In this document: piece after piece, positions 46,972 through 56,400 of the stretch
Layout of the letters: every line of letters starts with the position of its first letter
Numbering within the stretch: the first letter of the stretch is position 1
NCBI GenBank assembly: GCA_020636375.1
Contig: JACJXZ010000019.1
Coordinates: forward strand, 1 to 64,000
From: Lewinellaceae bacterium
GTDB taxonomy: Bacteria; Bacteroidota; Bacteroidia; Chitinophagales; Saprospiraceae
Length of the DNA stretch: 64,000 nt
Direction of reading: 5' to 3'
Position numbers and translations under genes: made by a program
The notes under the pieces: generated by a model
What the model saw: only the letters and a program-made list of their open reading frames with translations
Told to the model about the DNA's origin: nothing
Database searches by the model: none

Positions 46972-48670
46972 ATGCCAAAACAACTCATCGAATGCGTGCC
47001 CAACTTCAGCGAGGGGCGCGACATGGACATCATCAAGCAGATCACCGACGAAATTGAAAGCGTTGAAGGCGTCAAGCTGCTCGACGTCGACCCCGGCAAG
47101 GCCACCAACCGAACGGTGGTGACCTTCGTGGGCGAGCCGGAGCCGGTCGTGCAGGCCGCCTTCCTGGCCATCAAAAAGGCGGCCGAGCTGATCGACATGC
47201 GCACGCACCAGGGCGAGCACCCCCGCATGGGCGCTACCGACGTCTGCCCCCTGATCCCCATCTCCAACATCACCATGGAGGAGACAGTGAAGTGGGCGCA
47301 CAAGCTGGGCGAAATGGCCGGCAGGGAACTGGGCATACCTTTATATATGTATGAATACGCTGCCAGTAAACCGGAATGGAAAAACCTGGCCACCATCCGC
47401 GCCGGAGAATATGAGGCTTTGCCTGAAAAACTGGAAAAACCGGAGTGGAAGCCCGACTACGGCCCCGCCCGCTTCAACGCCCGCGCCGGCGCCACCGCCA
47501 TCGGCGCCCGCGATTTCCTGATCGCCTACAACGTCAACCTCAACACCACTTCGGTGCGCCGCGCCAACTCGGTGGTACCTTCGATATACGAGAACAGGGG
47601 TGGGTGAAACGGGAAGGGATAAAGTGAATGGCGCTATCCTTCGGGATGAAAAAGGGGAACCCCTGCGCGAGCCAGGCGCCTGTAAAGGGGTAAAGGCCAT
47701 TGGCTGGTTCATCGAGGAGTATGGCATTGCCCAAATCTCGATGAACATCACCAAGATCAGAGAGACGCCGTTGCACATCGCCTTTGAAGAATGCCGTAAA
47801 AGCGCCAACCGGCGGGGTATGAGAGTCACCGGTTCGGAGCTGGTGGGGCTCGTCCCGCTACAGGTCATGCTCGATGCCGGCCACTATTTCCTCCGCCAGC
47901 AGCAACGGTCCCTCGGGGTTTCGGAAGAGGAAGTGATCAAAATTGCCGTCAAGTCACTGGGGTTGGACGAGTTGGCGCCTTTCGACCCCCGAAAAAAGAT
48001 CATTGAGTACCAACTGCGAGACGACACCCCTACTCCTCTGCTGGATATGAACCTCCGGGCGTTCGCCAACGAGACGGCCTCTGAAAGTGTAGCGCCGGGG
48101 GGAGGCTCCATCGCTGCTTATGTTGGCGCGCTGGGTGCCGCCCTGGGCACGATGGTGGCCAACCTGTCGTCGCACCGCCGGGTGTGGGACCATCGCTGGG
48201 AGGAATTCTCCGCCTGGGCGGAGAAGGGGCAGCATATCAAAGATGCCCTGCTTCGGCTGGTGGATGAAGACACCCGCGCCTTCAACCGCATTATCGAGGC
48301 GGTGCGCCTGCCCAAGGGAACCGAAGAGGAAAAAGCCGCCCGGGAAAATGCCATGCAGGAGGCTACCAAATACGCCACGGAAGTCCCGTTCCAGACCATG
48401 GAGCTGGCCCTGCGGTCCTTCGAGGTGGCCAAAGCAATGGCTACCGAGGGCAACCCCAACTCCGCCAGCGATGCCGGCGTCGGGGCGCTGTGTGCCCGCG
48501 CCGCCGTCTTCGGGGCACTACTTAACGTACAGATCAACGCCAAGGGGCTCAGGGATAAGGCCTTTGCTGAAGATATTACCGCCAAGGCAGAGAAAATGGC
48601 GGAAGAAGCCGACCGGCTGGAGAAGGAGGTGCTGGAGATCGTGAGGAAGAAGGTGGAGGAGCAGGGGTAG
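46972..48670 (+). CDS. ftcD: Glutamate formimidoyltransferase-cyclodeaminase (frameshifted)
   Basis: About 565 residues when joined. The formimidoyltransferase half (IECVPNFSEGRDMDIIKQI, HPRMGATDVCPLIPISNI) ends at about 47607 by a frameshift, and the cyclodeaminase half continues to 48670 (ESVAPGGGSIAAYVGALGAA, NPNSASDAGVGALCARAAV). It transfers formimino from formiminoglutamate to tetrahydrofolate and releases ammonia, in histidine breakdown. At 47571-47580 the sequence ggtggtacct should read ggtggcct (SVAFDIR), so a 'TA' has entered a GGCC step. A base is also missing in gggataaagtg. Both halves are otherwise intact, so this is one gene, and the two reported ORFs overlap only by the error. 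Confidence 0.93.
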
Positions 48671-48685
48671 GTGTATTGTAGAAAT

Positions 48686-48940
48686 ATGTGGAAATGTATG
48701 GAGATACGTGGGAATGCATGGAAATACGTGGAGATACATGGAAATGCGTGGAAATACGTGGAGATACATGGAAATGCGTGGAGATACATGGAAATACGTG
48801 GAGATACATGGAAATACATGGAGATACATGGAAATGCGTGGAGATACATGGAAATACGTGGAGATACATGGAAATGCGTGGAGATACATGGAAATACGTG
48901 GAGATACATGGAGATACATGGAAATGCGTGGAAATGCCGG
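48686..48940. repeat. 10-bp minisatellite GARATRCRTG
   Basis: About 25 tandem copies of a 10-bp unit in which three positions alternate between A and G (gaaatacgtg, gagatacatg, gaaatgcgtg). All six frames are open across it, so the ORFs over this stretch are artefacts of the repeat. It starts 16 bp after the ftcD stop. Confidence 0.92.
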
Positions 48941-49074
48941 CGGTGGAGCAAGGGTGTTATGGGCCCGTCGAACAAGGCACCTGCCTTCAGTCCTTATTCC
49001 GGCAACCAGGGCCCGGCAGGCCGGGAAAGCACTTTTCCCCGGGTTCCTCCCCTGCGGAAAGTGGTTTCCCGGCC

Positions 49075-49110
49075 AAAAAAAAGCAGCTCCGAAGGAGCCT
49101 CCGGAGCTGC
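49075..49110 (-). terminator. Rho-independent terminator (minus strand)
   Basis: GCAGCTCCGGAGG and CCTTCGGAGCTGC pair on the minus strand and about eight T residues follow. It probably ends the transcript coming from the DUF3109 gene; 49111-49585 between them shows no gene I can support. Confidence 0.7.
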
Positions 49111-49585
49111 AGAAAACCAACTTCAAAAGGGGGTTAAGCGTGACTCGTTAATGTTATAGGGCAAAAACGGAATCACGGTACTAAGCAGTGATTAAGAAAT
49201 AACTTCACCCTCATTTTTTAAGGGTTACTAAGACAGCATCTACTAATATCAAGTGAAATAGCCGATAACATGCAACAGCTACGCACAGGAGCAGCACATG
49301 TACGGAAGCCCGGAAGAAACGGGGCAAAAGGTTTGATAGTTGCTCAGAGGACAATCAGGGTGTATCCTCTTATTCCGAAGATTAAAACTATATATCGGCT
49401 TTGGGAAAGGCTGGCTTTTTTACTGATCAGCCAGTTCAGAAAGCAAAGGTATCAAAATTCCTGACAAAAGTCAACTTGTTTTAAGGCAAGGGCCGGATCA
49501 GCTTCTTTGCCGGCATAATACCGAGGGGGCCGGCGGGCATTTCTACGCATTTCCAGGCATTTCTCCATTTCATTCCGCGCAGTGC

Positions 49586-50170
49586 CTACGGGAGGTTTTT
49601 CGCTGCTGCGTCCAGTTCTTCATAAAAATCCTCTCCGAACTTTCGGATGAGGGCTTCGCGGAGGAACTGGTAAACCGGCAGTTGCTGTTGCCGGCCCCGT
49701 TCGCAGGCTGCCGAGCAGATATCCCAGCGGTCGTAGTTGAGGGCCTGCATGCCTGCCCGCTCGTCTACGGAAGCCCGAATGGGGTAGAGGTGGCAGGATA
49801 TGGGTTTCCTGAAATCCGTTTTCCCGGCGTTGTAGGCCTGTTCTAAACCGCATTTGGCGATGCCGTTGTCGTCGTATACCATATAAGCGCAGGGGCCACC
49901 GTCAATCAGGGGGGTGGCGTAATGGCCGCTTTCCTCATCGTGCGTCCAGAGCCCTTCCTGTTCGATGGTGGCGATGCCGGCCGGGCGGAGGAAAGGCCGG
50001 ACGGCTTCGAAGATCCGCGTCAGCGTGTATCGCTCCTCCGGCGCCACCGGAGCGCCAAGGTCGCCCTCCCAGCAACAGGCGCCTTTGCAGGCATTGAGGT
50101 TGCAGAGAAACTGTTCCCGGATAATATCGTCACTGATGAGGACATCGCCAATCATTAACATAGCAATCAT
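49586..50170 (-). CDS. DUF3109 family cysteine-cluster protein
   Basis: 194 residues; start MIAMLMIGDV, with ATG 50161 (MLMIGDVLI) or 50155 (MIGDVLI) closer to the family norm. Cysteines are arranged as FLCNLNACKGACCWEGD, then GPCAYMVY, AKCGLEQA, PISCHLYPIR and WDICSAACERG, the pattern of the DUF3109/YkgJ-like cluster that probably binds metal or Fe-S. The family is widespread in Bacteroidota and its function is unknown. It stands alone, with an intergenic region of about 200 bp upstream. Confidence 0.92.
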   Translation of the reverse strand: MIAMLMIGDVLISDDIIREQFLCNLNACKGACCWEGDLGAPVAPEERYTLTRIFEAVRPFLRPAGIATIEQEGLWTHDEESGHYATPLIDGGPCAYMVYDDNGIAKCGLEQAYNAGKTDFRKPISCHLYPIRASVDERAGMQALNYDRWDICSAACERGRQQQLPVYQFLREALIRKFGEDFYEELDAAAKNLP

Positions 50171-50372
50171 CGACTTTTGATCAATCGGGCTGCATCAAAG
50201 TCAACCCCCTTAATACAGTTGCAAAAATAAGAGATCAGGGCCAATAGCGGGCCACGGGCGTGCAACTTTATTCGCCGTCGCCTGGAATTCAAAACCATTG
50301 AAAGTAAAGGTGGCATGCTCTATAAAACGCCTGAAAATTGTATTTTGTCCCGACATAACCGAAAACAAGATT

Positions 50373-50780
50373 ATGAAAAGATTGACTTTTTGTTTTTTCT
50401 TTCTTGCTCTGGCTTCCGGCCTGTTTGCGCAGCAACGCGAAGCCGGGGCCCGCAGGGCTACCGAAGAGGCCCGGGTACTTTACCAGCTCGACGAAGAGCA
50501 AGCAACGGAGATGTATGTTATCCAGGAGCGCTGGCTGCGCAACCTGGCTTCCATTGAGGAGTTGCGCGAGGCCGATTACTACCGTTTCCTGCAAAAGAAG
50601 AACTCGGCCCGCGAGGGAGCGATGGCTTCGATCCGCCGATTGTTGCGGGAGGGCCAGATGGAAATTTTCAACCAGCAGCTCGCCAGCCGCCGGAAGGAAG
50701 AGGCGGCGGTGGCGGCAAGGCTCAAGGCGGAAGGCGCCTCCCGGGAGGAGATCCAGATAGCGCTGTGGGAACTGGAATAA
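50373..50780 (+). CDS. Small secreted helical protein
   Basis: 135 residues. A signal peptide (MKRLTFCFFFLALASGLFAQ) precedes a highly charged, helical protein (RRATEEARVLYQLDEEQATE, EELREADYYRFLQKKNSARE, RRLLREGQMEIFNQQLASRR). It resembles Spy-like or heavy-metal-resistance periplasmic helix bundles by pattern, without a nameable motif. There is one ATG start with AAGATT upstream. A longer start at 50298 is out of keeping with the signal peptide. Confidence 0.75.
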   Translation: MKRLTFCFFFLALASGLFAQQREAGARRATEEARVLYQLDEEQATEMYVIQERWLRNLASIEELREADYYRFLQKKNSAREGAMASIRRLLREGQMEIFNQQLASRRKEEAAVAARLKAEGASREEIQIALWELE

Positions 50781-50790
50781 GCTTCCGGAA

Positions 50791-50822
50791 GGCGGTTCGT
50801 CAAGGGCCGCTTTTTTCTTTTC
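50791..50822 (+). terminator. Weak terminator after the helical protein
   Basis: gcggttc...gggccgc, a stem of four or five pairs, is followed by a T-rich run (tttttctttt). It is weaker than the others in the window. Confidence 0.45.
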
Positions 50823-51050
50823 TGGTCAATTTAAAGATGAATTATCCGTATTATTGGCCAGCGGCGAAACAATCGTCAGCGAGAAGGGGCGGCGGGCAAA
50901 GTAAGTTCCGGGGAATTGATGCCTTTACTGGTTAGGCGCTGTGCCGATTTTCCGGCGCCCCCCGAACATTGGCAGTGGGCGGCTGTTATCTTTTCATCGG
51001 CTGGATAAGTATTTCAACTATTCATACACATTTTAATTACGAACATATAC

Positions 51051-52382
51051 ATGGATCCTCTAAAACAAAAATTCAACGATAAAGCATCCGCTCTGCGAGA
51101 AGAGGTCCGGGAATTGCTGAAAAAACATGGCGACAAAAAAGTCGATGAAGTAAAACTCAAACAGATTTACGGGGGCGCCCGCGGCATCAAGATGATGGTT
51201 TGGGAAACCTCTCAGCTCGACCCTGTCAAGGGGATCAGCTTCCGGGGATATTACATACCGGAGCTTCGGGAGAAGCTGCCCAAGGGGCCCGATGGGAAAG
51301 AGCCCCGGCCGGAAGGGTTGTTCTGGCTGATGCTTGTCGGGGAAATCCCGACGGATGAAGAAGTTCACTGGCTGACCCAGCAATGGACCCGGCGCAGCAA
51401 CGTGCCCGAACATGTTTTCCGTATCCTGGACAGCCTGCCTCCCTCGACCCACCCCATGACCCAGTTTATCACGGCCATCACGGCGATGCAAACGGAGAGC
51501 TGTTTTGCCCGCCGTTATGACGAAGGGGTCAATAAACTGGATTACTGGGACGCCACCTACGAGGATACCATGAACCTGATCGCCCGCCTGCCGCGGGTGG
51601 CGGCTTACATCTACCGGCGGACTTACCATGACAACAAGCACATCGCTCCCGATATCGCGCAGGATTGGGCCGGCAACTTCGCCCACATGCTGGGTATCGA
51701 AAAGCCGGATTTCAAAAACCTGATGCGCCTCTACCTGACGATCCACGCCGACCACGAAGGCGGCAACGCCTCGGCACATACTACACACCTGGTCGGCTCG
51801 ACCCTCAGCGACGCCTACCTGTCGCTGGCCGCCGGCATGACGGCGCTGGCAGGGCCGCTCCACGGCCTGGCCAACCAGGAGGTGATCAAGTGGATCTTCA
51901 GCATGCTCGATGCGCTGGGCACCACCAAACCAACAAAAGAACAGATCGCTGATTATGTAGACAGCACCCTGGCCGCCGGGCAGGTCATCCCGGGCTATGG
52001 CCATGCCGTCCTCCGGGAGCCGGATCCTCGGTTTATGGCTCAGAAACGCTTCGCGGAAGCCTATATCGAAGACGATGACATCGTCAACGTGGTCTGGAAG
52101 GTCTTCGAAGTCGTGCCTCCAATCCTGGAAAACCTGGGCAAGGTCAAAAACCCATGGCCGAACGTTGACGCTCATTCCGGGGCACTGCTGGTGCATTACG
52201 GATTGAAAGAGTACAGTTTTTACACGGTACTGTTCGGTGTTTCCCGCGCCCTCGGCGTCCTTTCCTCCCTGTGTTGGGCCCGGGCCCTGGGCTTCCCGCT
52301 GGAACGCCCCAAATCGGTGACGACCAACTGGGTTAAAAACTACCTGAAAAAGGAACAGGAGGCCGGCGTGAAAGAAGGGTAA
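51051..52382 (+). CDS. gltA: Citrate synthase, eukaryotic/mitochondrial-like type
   Basis: 443 residues. It condenses acetyl-CoA with oxaloacetate at entry to the TCA cycle. Catalytic residues can be seen: His in DHEGGNASAHTT (about 234), His in VIPGYGHAVLREPDPR (about 317) and Asp in NVDAHSGALLVHYGL (about 372). The context, with LVGSTLSDAYLSLAAGMTAL, GPLHGLANQEV and PKGPDGKEPRPEGLFWLML, resembles mitochondrial-type citrate synthases more than the hexameric GltA of Gammaproteobacteria. Such forms are known in some Bacteroidota. It has a 270-bp upstream gap and no operon partner. Confidence 0.95.
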   Translation: MDPLKQKFNDKASALREEVRELLKKHGDKKVDEVKLKQIYGGARGIKMMVWETSQLDPVKGISFRGYYIPELREKLPKGPDGKEPRPEGLFWLMLVGEIPTDEEVHWLTQQWTRRSNVPEHVFRILDSLPPSTHPMTQFITAITAMQTESCFARRYDEGVNKLDYWDATYEDTMNLIARLPRVAAYIYRRTYHDNKHIAPDIAQDWAGNFAHMLGIEKPDFKNLMRLYLTIHADHEGGNASAHTTHLVGSTLSDAYLSLAAGMTALAGPLHGLANQEVIKWIFSMLDALGTTKPTKEQIADYVDSTLAAGQVIPGYGHAVLREPDPRFMAQKRFAEAYIEDDDIVNVVWKVFEVVPPILENLGKVKNPWPNVDAHSGALLVHYGLKEYSFYTVLFGVSRALGVLSSLCWARALGFPLERPKSVTTNWVKNYLKKEQEAGVKEG

Positions 52383-52399
52383 AGAAAATTTCTCCAAAT

Positions 52400-52432
52400 T
52401 GATGGCAGTCTGCAAAAATCCTTTATTTTTGG
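52400..52432 (+). promoter_or_regulatory. Promoter of gcvH
   Basis: TTG at 52400-52402 and TATTTTTG at 52425-52432 are 22 bp apart, close to the Bacteroidota spacing. The start codon of gcvH follows 36 bp later. Confidence 0.6.
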
Positions 52433-52468
52433 GCGTTCATCAAAACATCATCCAAACTACCCTTAAGC

Positions 52469-52861
52469 ATGAATTTTCCGGACAACCTGAAGTACACCAA
52501 CGACCACGAGTGGATCCGCGTTGAAGGCGGCAACATCGCCTATGTCGGGATTACCGATTTCGCACAGAGCGAATTGGATGAATTGGTCTACATCGAGGTA
52601 GAAACCGTAGGCGAAACCCTTGAACAGGGTGAGGTATTCGGCACGGTGGAAGCGGTGAAGACCACTTCAGACCTTTTCATGCCGGTTTCCGGTAAAGTGC
52701 TGGAGTTCAATCCCGCCCTCGATGAATCGGAAGGCGACGAACCCACCCTGGTAAACAAAGACCCTTACGGCGAGGGCTGGATCATCCGGATGGAAATTTC
52801 CAACCCCGAGGAACTGGACGGCCTTCTGGACGCCGAAGCCTATAAAGAAGTCGTTGGCTGA
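52469..52861 (+). CDS. gcvH: Glycine cleavage system H protein
   Basis: 130 residues, the usual size. It carries the lipoyl group that receives aminomethyl from the P protein and moves it to the T and L proteins. The lipoylated Lys is residue 64 in FGTVEAVKTTSDLFMP. Other family blocks are KYTNDHEWIRVEGG, GITDFAQSELDELVYIE, NPALDESEGDEPTLVNKDPY and GWIIRMEISNPEEL. The other glycine cleavage genes are not in the window. A VanZ-like gene follows at once. Confidence 0.97.
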   Translation: MNFPDNLKYTNDHEWIRVEGGNIAYVGITDFAQSELDELVYIEVETVGETLEQGEVFGTVEAVKTTSDLFMPVSGKVLEFNPALDESEGDEPTLVNKDPYGEGWIIRMEISNPEELDGLLDAEAYKEVVG

Positions 52862-52872
52862 AAAAAAAATAA

Positions 52873-53289
52873 ATTTTTCTTATCTTCGACACACCAAAAA
52901 CAAATAAGCCTGCATCTATTCCTAGCAAAAGAGCCAATCTGCAGAATTTCATTCCTGCCCTGCTGTGGGCAGCGCTGATTTTCACACTGTCAACCGGCCA
53001 GGCTGTAGAAGTGCCCCGGTTCTCCAATATCCTGGAGCCGGATAAGGTCGGGCACGCCGCCGCCTACTTTGTCATGAGCGCGTCCCTCCTTTGGGGCTTT
53101 TACCGCACCGTCGGCATATCGCCGGCTACTATGGTGGCCGCAGCGGCAGCCAGCATTCTGTACGGAATAGGCATGGAGTTCATCCAGTATGCTTTTTTTC
53201 CGAACAGGTTTTTTGAAGTGTTGGACATTATTGCTAATATTATTGGCTCTATTTCAGGAATTTTTGGCTTATATTTTTTGATAAAATAA
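52873..53289 (+). CDS. VanZ-like membrane protein (start unclear)
   Basis: The frame is open from 52873. The first ATG/GTG in frame is the GTG at 53011, but that would remove the first membrane helix (FIPALLWAALIFTLSTGQA), which belongs to the family. Between 52873 and 53010 no ATG, GTG or TTG occurs in frame, so a base error or a rare start is likely. The core LEPDKVGHAAAYFVMSASLL, GMEFIQYAFFPNRFFEVLDI, ANIIGS is typical of VanZ-like proteins of Bacteroidota, about 120-135 residues with four helices. Function is unknown. The TATCTTCG at 52880 may be its -7 box. Confidence 0.8.
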   Translation: MFLIFDTPKTNKPASIPSKRANLQNFIPALLWAALIFTLSTGQAVEVPRFSNILEPDKVGHAAAYFVMSASLLWGFYRTVGISPATMVAAAAASILYGIGMEFIQYAFFPNRFFEVLDIIANIIGSISGIFGLYFLIK

Positions 53290-53301
53290 AACCTTGTCAG
53301 T

Positions 53302-54216
53302 ATGGATGTGTCAATTACCGGTGGAGCATTGGCCGGATTGTTGCTGGCTATAACTGTGGGCGTCGTCGCGATTATCATCGTGATGAAGTCCATCTATGCC
53401 CAGCGTTCCGCCAAAGGCCCTCAAGATGCGGCAGACCAGCCGAGCAAATCCCCCCTGGATTCGAGGACGAAGTACCCGTGGGCAGATGCCTTCAAATACA
53501 GCGGTACGTTCTTCAACCTCGGCCTGGTGCTTTCTCTCGGCCTGACGGTACTGGCATTCGGCTGGACTCAATACGAAGAAGAAGTGTACATCCCGGATGA
53601 TGCACTGGTTTTCGATGAAGAGATCGAGATCGAACCGCCCCGTACCGCCGAACCGCCGCCCCCTCCTCCTCCCCCGCCGCCGCCCGTGATCGAAGAGGTG
53701 CCGGACGAAGAGATCCTGGAGGAAGAAGAAGTTGAATTTGTCGACCAATCGGTTGACGACCAGACGATAGTGGAAGCCCCTCCGGTCAAGGAGAGCGCTC
53801 CGCCGCCGCCGCCGCCGCCGCCGCCCCCGCCGCCGGAACCGGAAGTGGAAGAGATTTTCAAAGTGGTTGAAGACATGCCGCGGTTCCCGGGTTGCGAAGA
53901 CCTGCCGACCAAAGAGGAAAAGAAACAATGCGCCGACAAAAAGATGTTGGAGTTCATTTACAAAAACATCAACTATCCCGCTATTGCCCGGGAGAACGGC
54001 GTGGAAGGCACCGTCGTGGTACAGTTCGTCGTAGAAAAGGATGGATCTGTTGCTGACGCCAAGGTCGTACGCGATATCGGCGCTCAATGCGGGCAGGAGG
54101 CCCTTCGGGTGGTCAACCTGATGAATAGCCAGAACCTGAAGTGGACGCCCGGCAAACAGCGCGGCCGCGCCGTGCGGGTGCAGTTCAACCTCCCGGTTAA
54201 ATTCCGGCTCGAATAA
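53302..54216 (+). CDS. tonB: TonB energy-transducer protein with an extra N-terminal membrane segment
   Basis: 304 residues. The core follows the Bacteroidota pattern: a transmembrane helix (FFNLGLVLSLGLTVLAFGWT, about 73-92), a periplasmic Pro- and Glu-rich spacer with two Pro runs (11 and 12 Pro), and a TonB_C domain (LEFIYKNINYPAIARENGVE, GTVVVQFVVEKDGSVADAKV, WTPGKQRGRAVRVQFNLPVK). The linker cysteines FPGCEDLPTKEEKKQCADKK are typical of Bacteroidota TonBs. Unusually it starts with another membrane segment, GALAGLLLAITVGVVAIIIV (about 8-28), 40 residues earlier, so two helices would exist. It couples the proton gradient to outer-membrane SusC/TBDT transporters. A start at about 53458 giving only the classical part is less supported, because no ATG is at that position. 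Confidence 0.85.
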   Translation: MDVSITGGALAGLLLAITVGVVAIIIVMKSIYAQRSAKGPQDAADQPSKSPLDSRTKYPWADAFKYSGTFFNLGLVLSLGLTVLAFGWTQYEEEVYIPDDALVFDEEIEIEPPRTAEPPPPPPPPPPPVIEEVPDEEILEEEEVEFVDQSVDDQTIVEAPPVKESAPPPPPPPPPPPPEPEVEEIFKVVEDMPRFPGCEDLPTKEEKKQCADKKMLEFIYKNINYPAIARENGVEGTVVVQFVVEKDGSVADAKVVRDIGAQCGQEALRVVNLMNSQNLKWTPGKQRGRAVRVQFNLPVKFRLE

Positions 54217-54480
54217 CAGACAGGATTTACGCCCTGGGGCCGTCTTCGAGGGTGAAGCAGACAGGATTTACCGGATTGACATGATTTCGGGAATCGTCCT
54301 GCCAGTTTTGCCCGCTCATTGGGCTTCTTCAGCGCGAAAAATAATCTTGGCGAAACGGCTAATGTTCCCGGATGGACATTAGCCGTTTCGGCATTGATGC
54401 CAGACAACTTTTGAGAAAAACGGACGTTTTTATACTGATGTGGACAGGACCGGCCCGATGAATACAAAAACTGTACAACG

Positions 54481-56283
54481 ATGATGAGGAGCCTAATTCT
54501 TATAGCAGCTATTTTTACCGCCCTGACGGCCTGGGGCCAGGAAGCCCAGTTGGCTCAGCAATACTTCCGCGACGGAGAATTCGAGAAAGCCGCCGTCCTC
54601 TACGAAAAGTTATATAAGCAAAGCAATTTCAACGACTTTTATTTTGACCGGTACGTAGAATCGCTGCTGGCGATGGAGGACTTCGACGAATGTGAGCAGG
54701 TTATTAAAAAACAGCTGCGGCGCGATCCCGACAACGTGCAGCTCTATGTCACCTACGGCAAGCTCTTCGAGCGGCAGGTCCTCGACGACAAGGCGGAAGA
54801 ACAGTATCGCCTGGCCATAGAAAAGCTGCCCCGGGACCAGTTCGCCATCACGCGCCTGGCCAATGCCTTTATGGTGCTCACCAAATATGACCTGGCCATC
54901 GAAACCTACGAAAAGGGTTCCGAAGTGCTCAAAGATAAAGAGGCCTTTGCCTACAACCTGGGGGAATTGTACCGCCGCAAAGGCGATTCGGACAAAATGA
55001 TAGAAAGCTACCTCAACAGCATAGAGGCCAACCCGGGCCGCACCAACAGCGTCAAGTCCATTTTTCAGCGGTACCTGCTTCCGGAAGACTACCAGGAACT
55101 GCAGGCACAGCTCTATACCCGCATACAGGCCAACCCTGACGCCATCTTTTATCCGGAAATGCTCAGTTGGGTATTCATCCAGCAAAAGGATTACAGCAAC
55201 GCCTTCCGCCAGGTTCGCGCCATGGACCGCCGCCTGCGCGAAAATGGAGGCCGGGTTTTCCGGCTGGGAGAGATCGCCGCCAATGACAAAGCCTACGATG
55301 CTGCAATTATGGCCTACGACTATATCGTAGCCGAAAAAGGGCCCTCCTCGTCCTTCTATATCGACGCCAAACGGGAATCCCTGCGGTGCAAGCGCCGGCA
55401 ACTGGTCGAGGGCTACGATTACAGCCCGGAAGAGCTGAAACAACTGGAGCAGGAATACGAATCCTTTCTCGGCGAATTCGGACGCTCCAAACTGACGGCC
55501 AACATCATCCTGGAACTCGCCGAACTGGAAGCGCTTTACATCAACGACCTGGACAAGGCCATCCGCCTGCTCAATGAGATGATCGCCTACCCCAATGTCA
55601 ACCCCGCCATTCAGGCCCTGGGCAAGATCAACCTGGCCGATTACTACCTCATGCAGGGAGAGCGCTGGGAAGCCACCCTGCTGTATTCACAGGTCGACAA
55701 AGCCTTCAAGGAAGACCAGCTGGGGCACGAAGCCCGCTTCCGCAATGCCAAACTTTCCTACTATACCGGCGACTTTCAATGGGCGCAGGCACAGTTTGAT
55801 ATCCTGAAGGCCTCCACGTCCAAGCTCATCGCCAACGATGCCCTCGACCTGTCCGTATTCATTATGGATAACCTGGGGCTGGATACTACCGCCGAAGCGC
55901 TTCAGCTGTACGCCGATGCAGAACTGCTGGTTTTCCAGAACCGTTTCGACGACGCCTTCAGTAAACTGGACACCCTGCAGCAGCGCTTTCCGGATCATTC
56001 CCTGAAAGATGACCTCTACTATCTGGAGGCGCAAATCTACAGGAAGAAGCGGGAATACGAAAAAGCCGCCGAATTGCTTCAGACGATCATCGATAACCAC
56101 AAGGAAGAAATCCGGGCAGACAACGCCCTATTCGAGCTGGCCGAGCTTTACGAAAAACAACTCGGAGATACCGAAAAGGCCAAGGCCCTATACGAGACCC
56201 TCTTCATCGATTACTCGGGAAGTACTTTCGCGGTAGAAGCGCGCAAACGCTACCGTATCCTGCGGGGAGATAATGTGCAGTAG
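54481..56283 (+). CDS. Exported tetratricopeptide-repeat protein
   Basis: 600 residues with a signal peptide (MRSLILIAAIFTALTAWGQ). The whole body is TPR-like: AQQYFRDGEFEKAAVLYEKL, DNVQLYVTYGKLFERQV, FAYNLGELYRRKGDSDKMIE, SKLDTLQQRFPDHSLKDDLY, YEKAAELLQTIIDNHKEEI, and ends SGSTFAVEARKRYRILRGD. It looks like BamD/YbgF-type adaptors in the C-terminal third. It is probably periplasmic and a scaffold for assembly or secretion, but no specific partner can be fixed. It follows tonB by 265 bp that contain repeat-like text (gacaggatttaccgg). A strong terminator follows. Confidence 0.85.
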   Translation: MMRSLILIAAIFTALTAWGQEAQLAQQYFRDGEFEKAAVLYEKLYKQSNFNDFYFDRYVESLLAMEDFDECEQVIKKQLRRDPDNVQLYVTYGKLFERQVLDDKAEEQYRLAIEKLPRDQFAITRLANAFMVLTKYDLAIETYEKGSEVLKDKEAFAYNLGELYRRKGDSDKMIESYLNSIEANPGRTNSVKSIFQRYLLPEDYQELQAQLYTRIQANPDAIFYPEMLSWVFIQQKDYSNAFRQVRAMDRRLRENGGRVFRLGEIAANDKAYDAAIMAYDYIVAEKGPSSSFYIDAKRESLRCKRRQLVEGYDYSPEELKQLEQEYESFLGEFGRSKLTANIILELAELEALYINDLDKAIRLLNEMIAYPNVNPAIQALGKINLADYYLMQGERWEATLLYSQVDKAFKEDQLGHEARFRNAKLSYYTGDFQWAQAQFDILKASTSKLIANDALDLSVFIMDNLGLDTTAEALQLYADAELLVFQNRFDDAFSKLDTLQQRFPDHSLKDDLYYLEAQIYRKKREYEKAAELLQTIIDNHKEEIRADNALFELAELYEKQLGDTEKAKALYETLFIDYSGSTFAVEARKRYRILRGDNVQ

Positions 56284-56313
56284 ATACTTTTCCAAGGCAG
56301 GAACAGAACCGGA

Positions 56314-56364
56314 AACGCAAAAAAAGGTGAAGTAAGCTCGTTTTCTTACTTCACCTTTTGCGTT
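56314..56364. terminator. Bidirectional terminator between TPR gene and rpmH
   Basis: aacgcaaaaaaaggtgaa and ttcaccttttgcgtt form a long stem around agtaagctcgttttctta. A and T runs on both sides allow termination in both directions, which suits the convergent genes. Confidence 0.85.
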
Positions 56365-56400
56365 AGCTGATAAGCTTATCGCGGCGGGACGCGCGCGGCC

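Noticed and set aside
46542..47396. A 284-residue minus-strand ORF before ftcD
   Set aside because: It is mostly the antisense of ftcD and has no protein-like motif.
48671..49159. Three plus-strand ORFs and several minus-strand ORFs over the 10-bp repeat
   Set aside because: A 10-bp unit without stops keeps all six frames open; periodic peptides such as GNAWKYVEIH are repeat artefacts.
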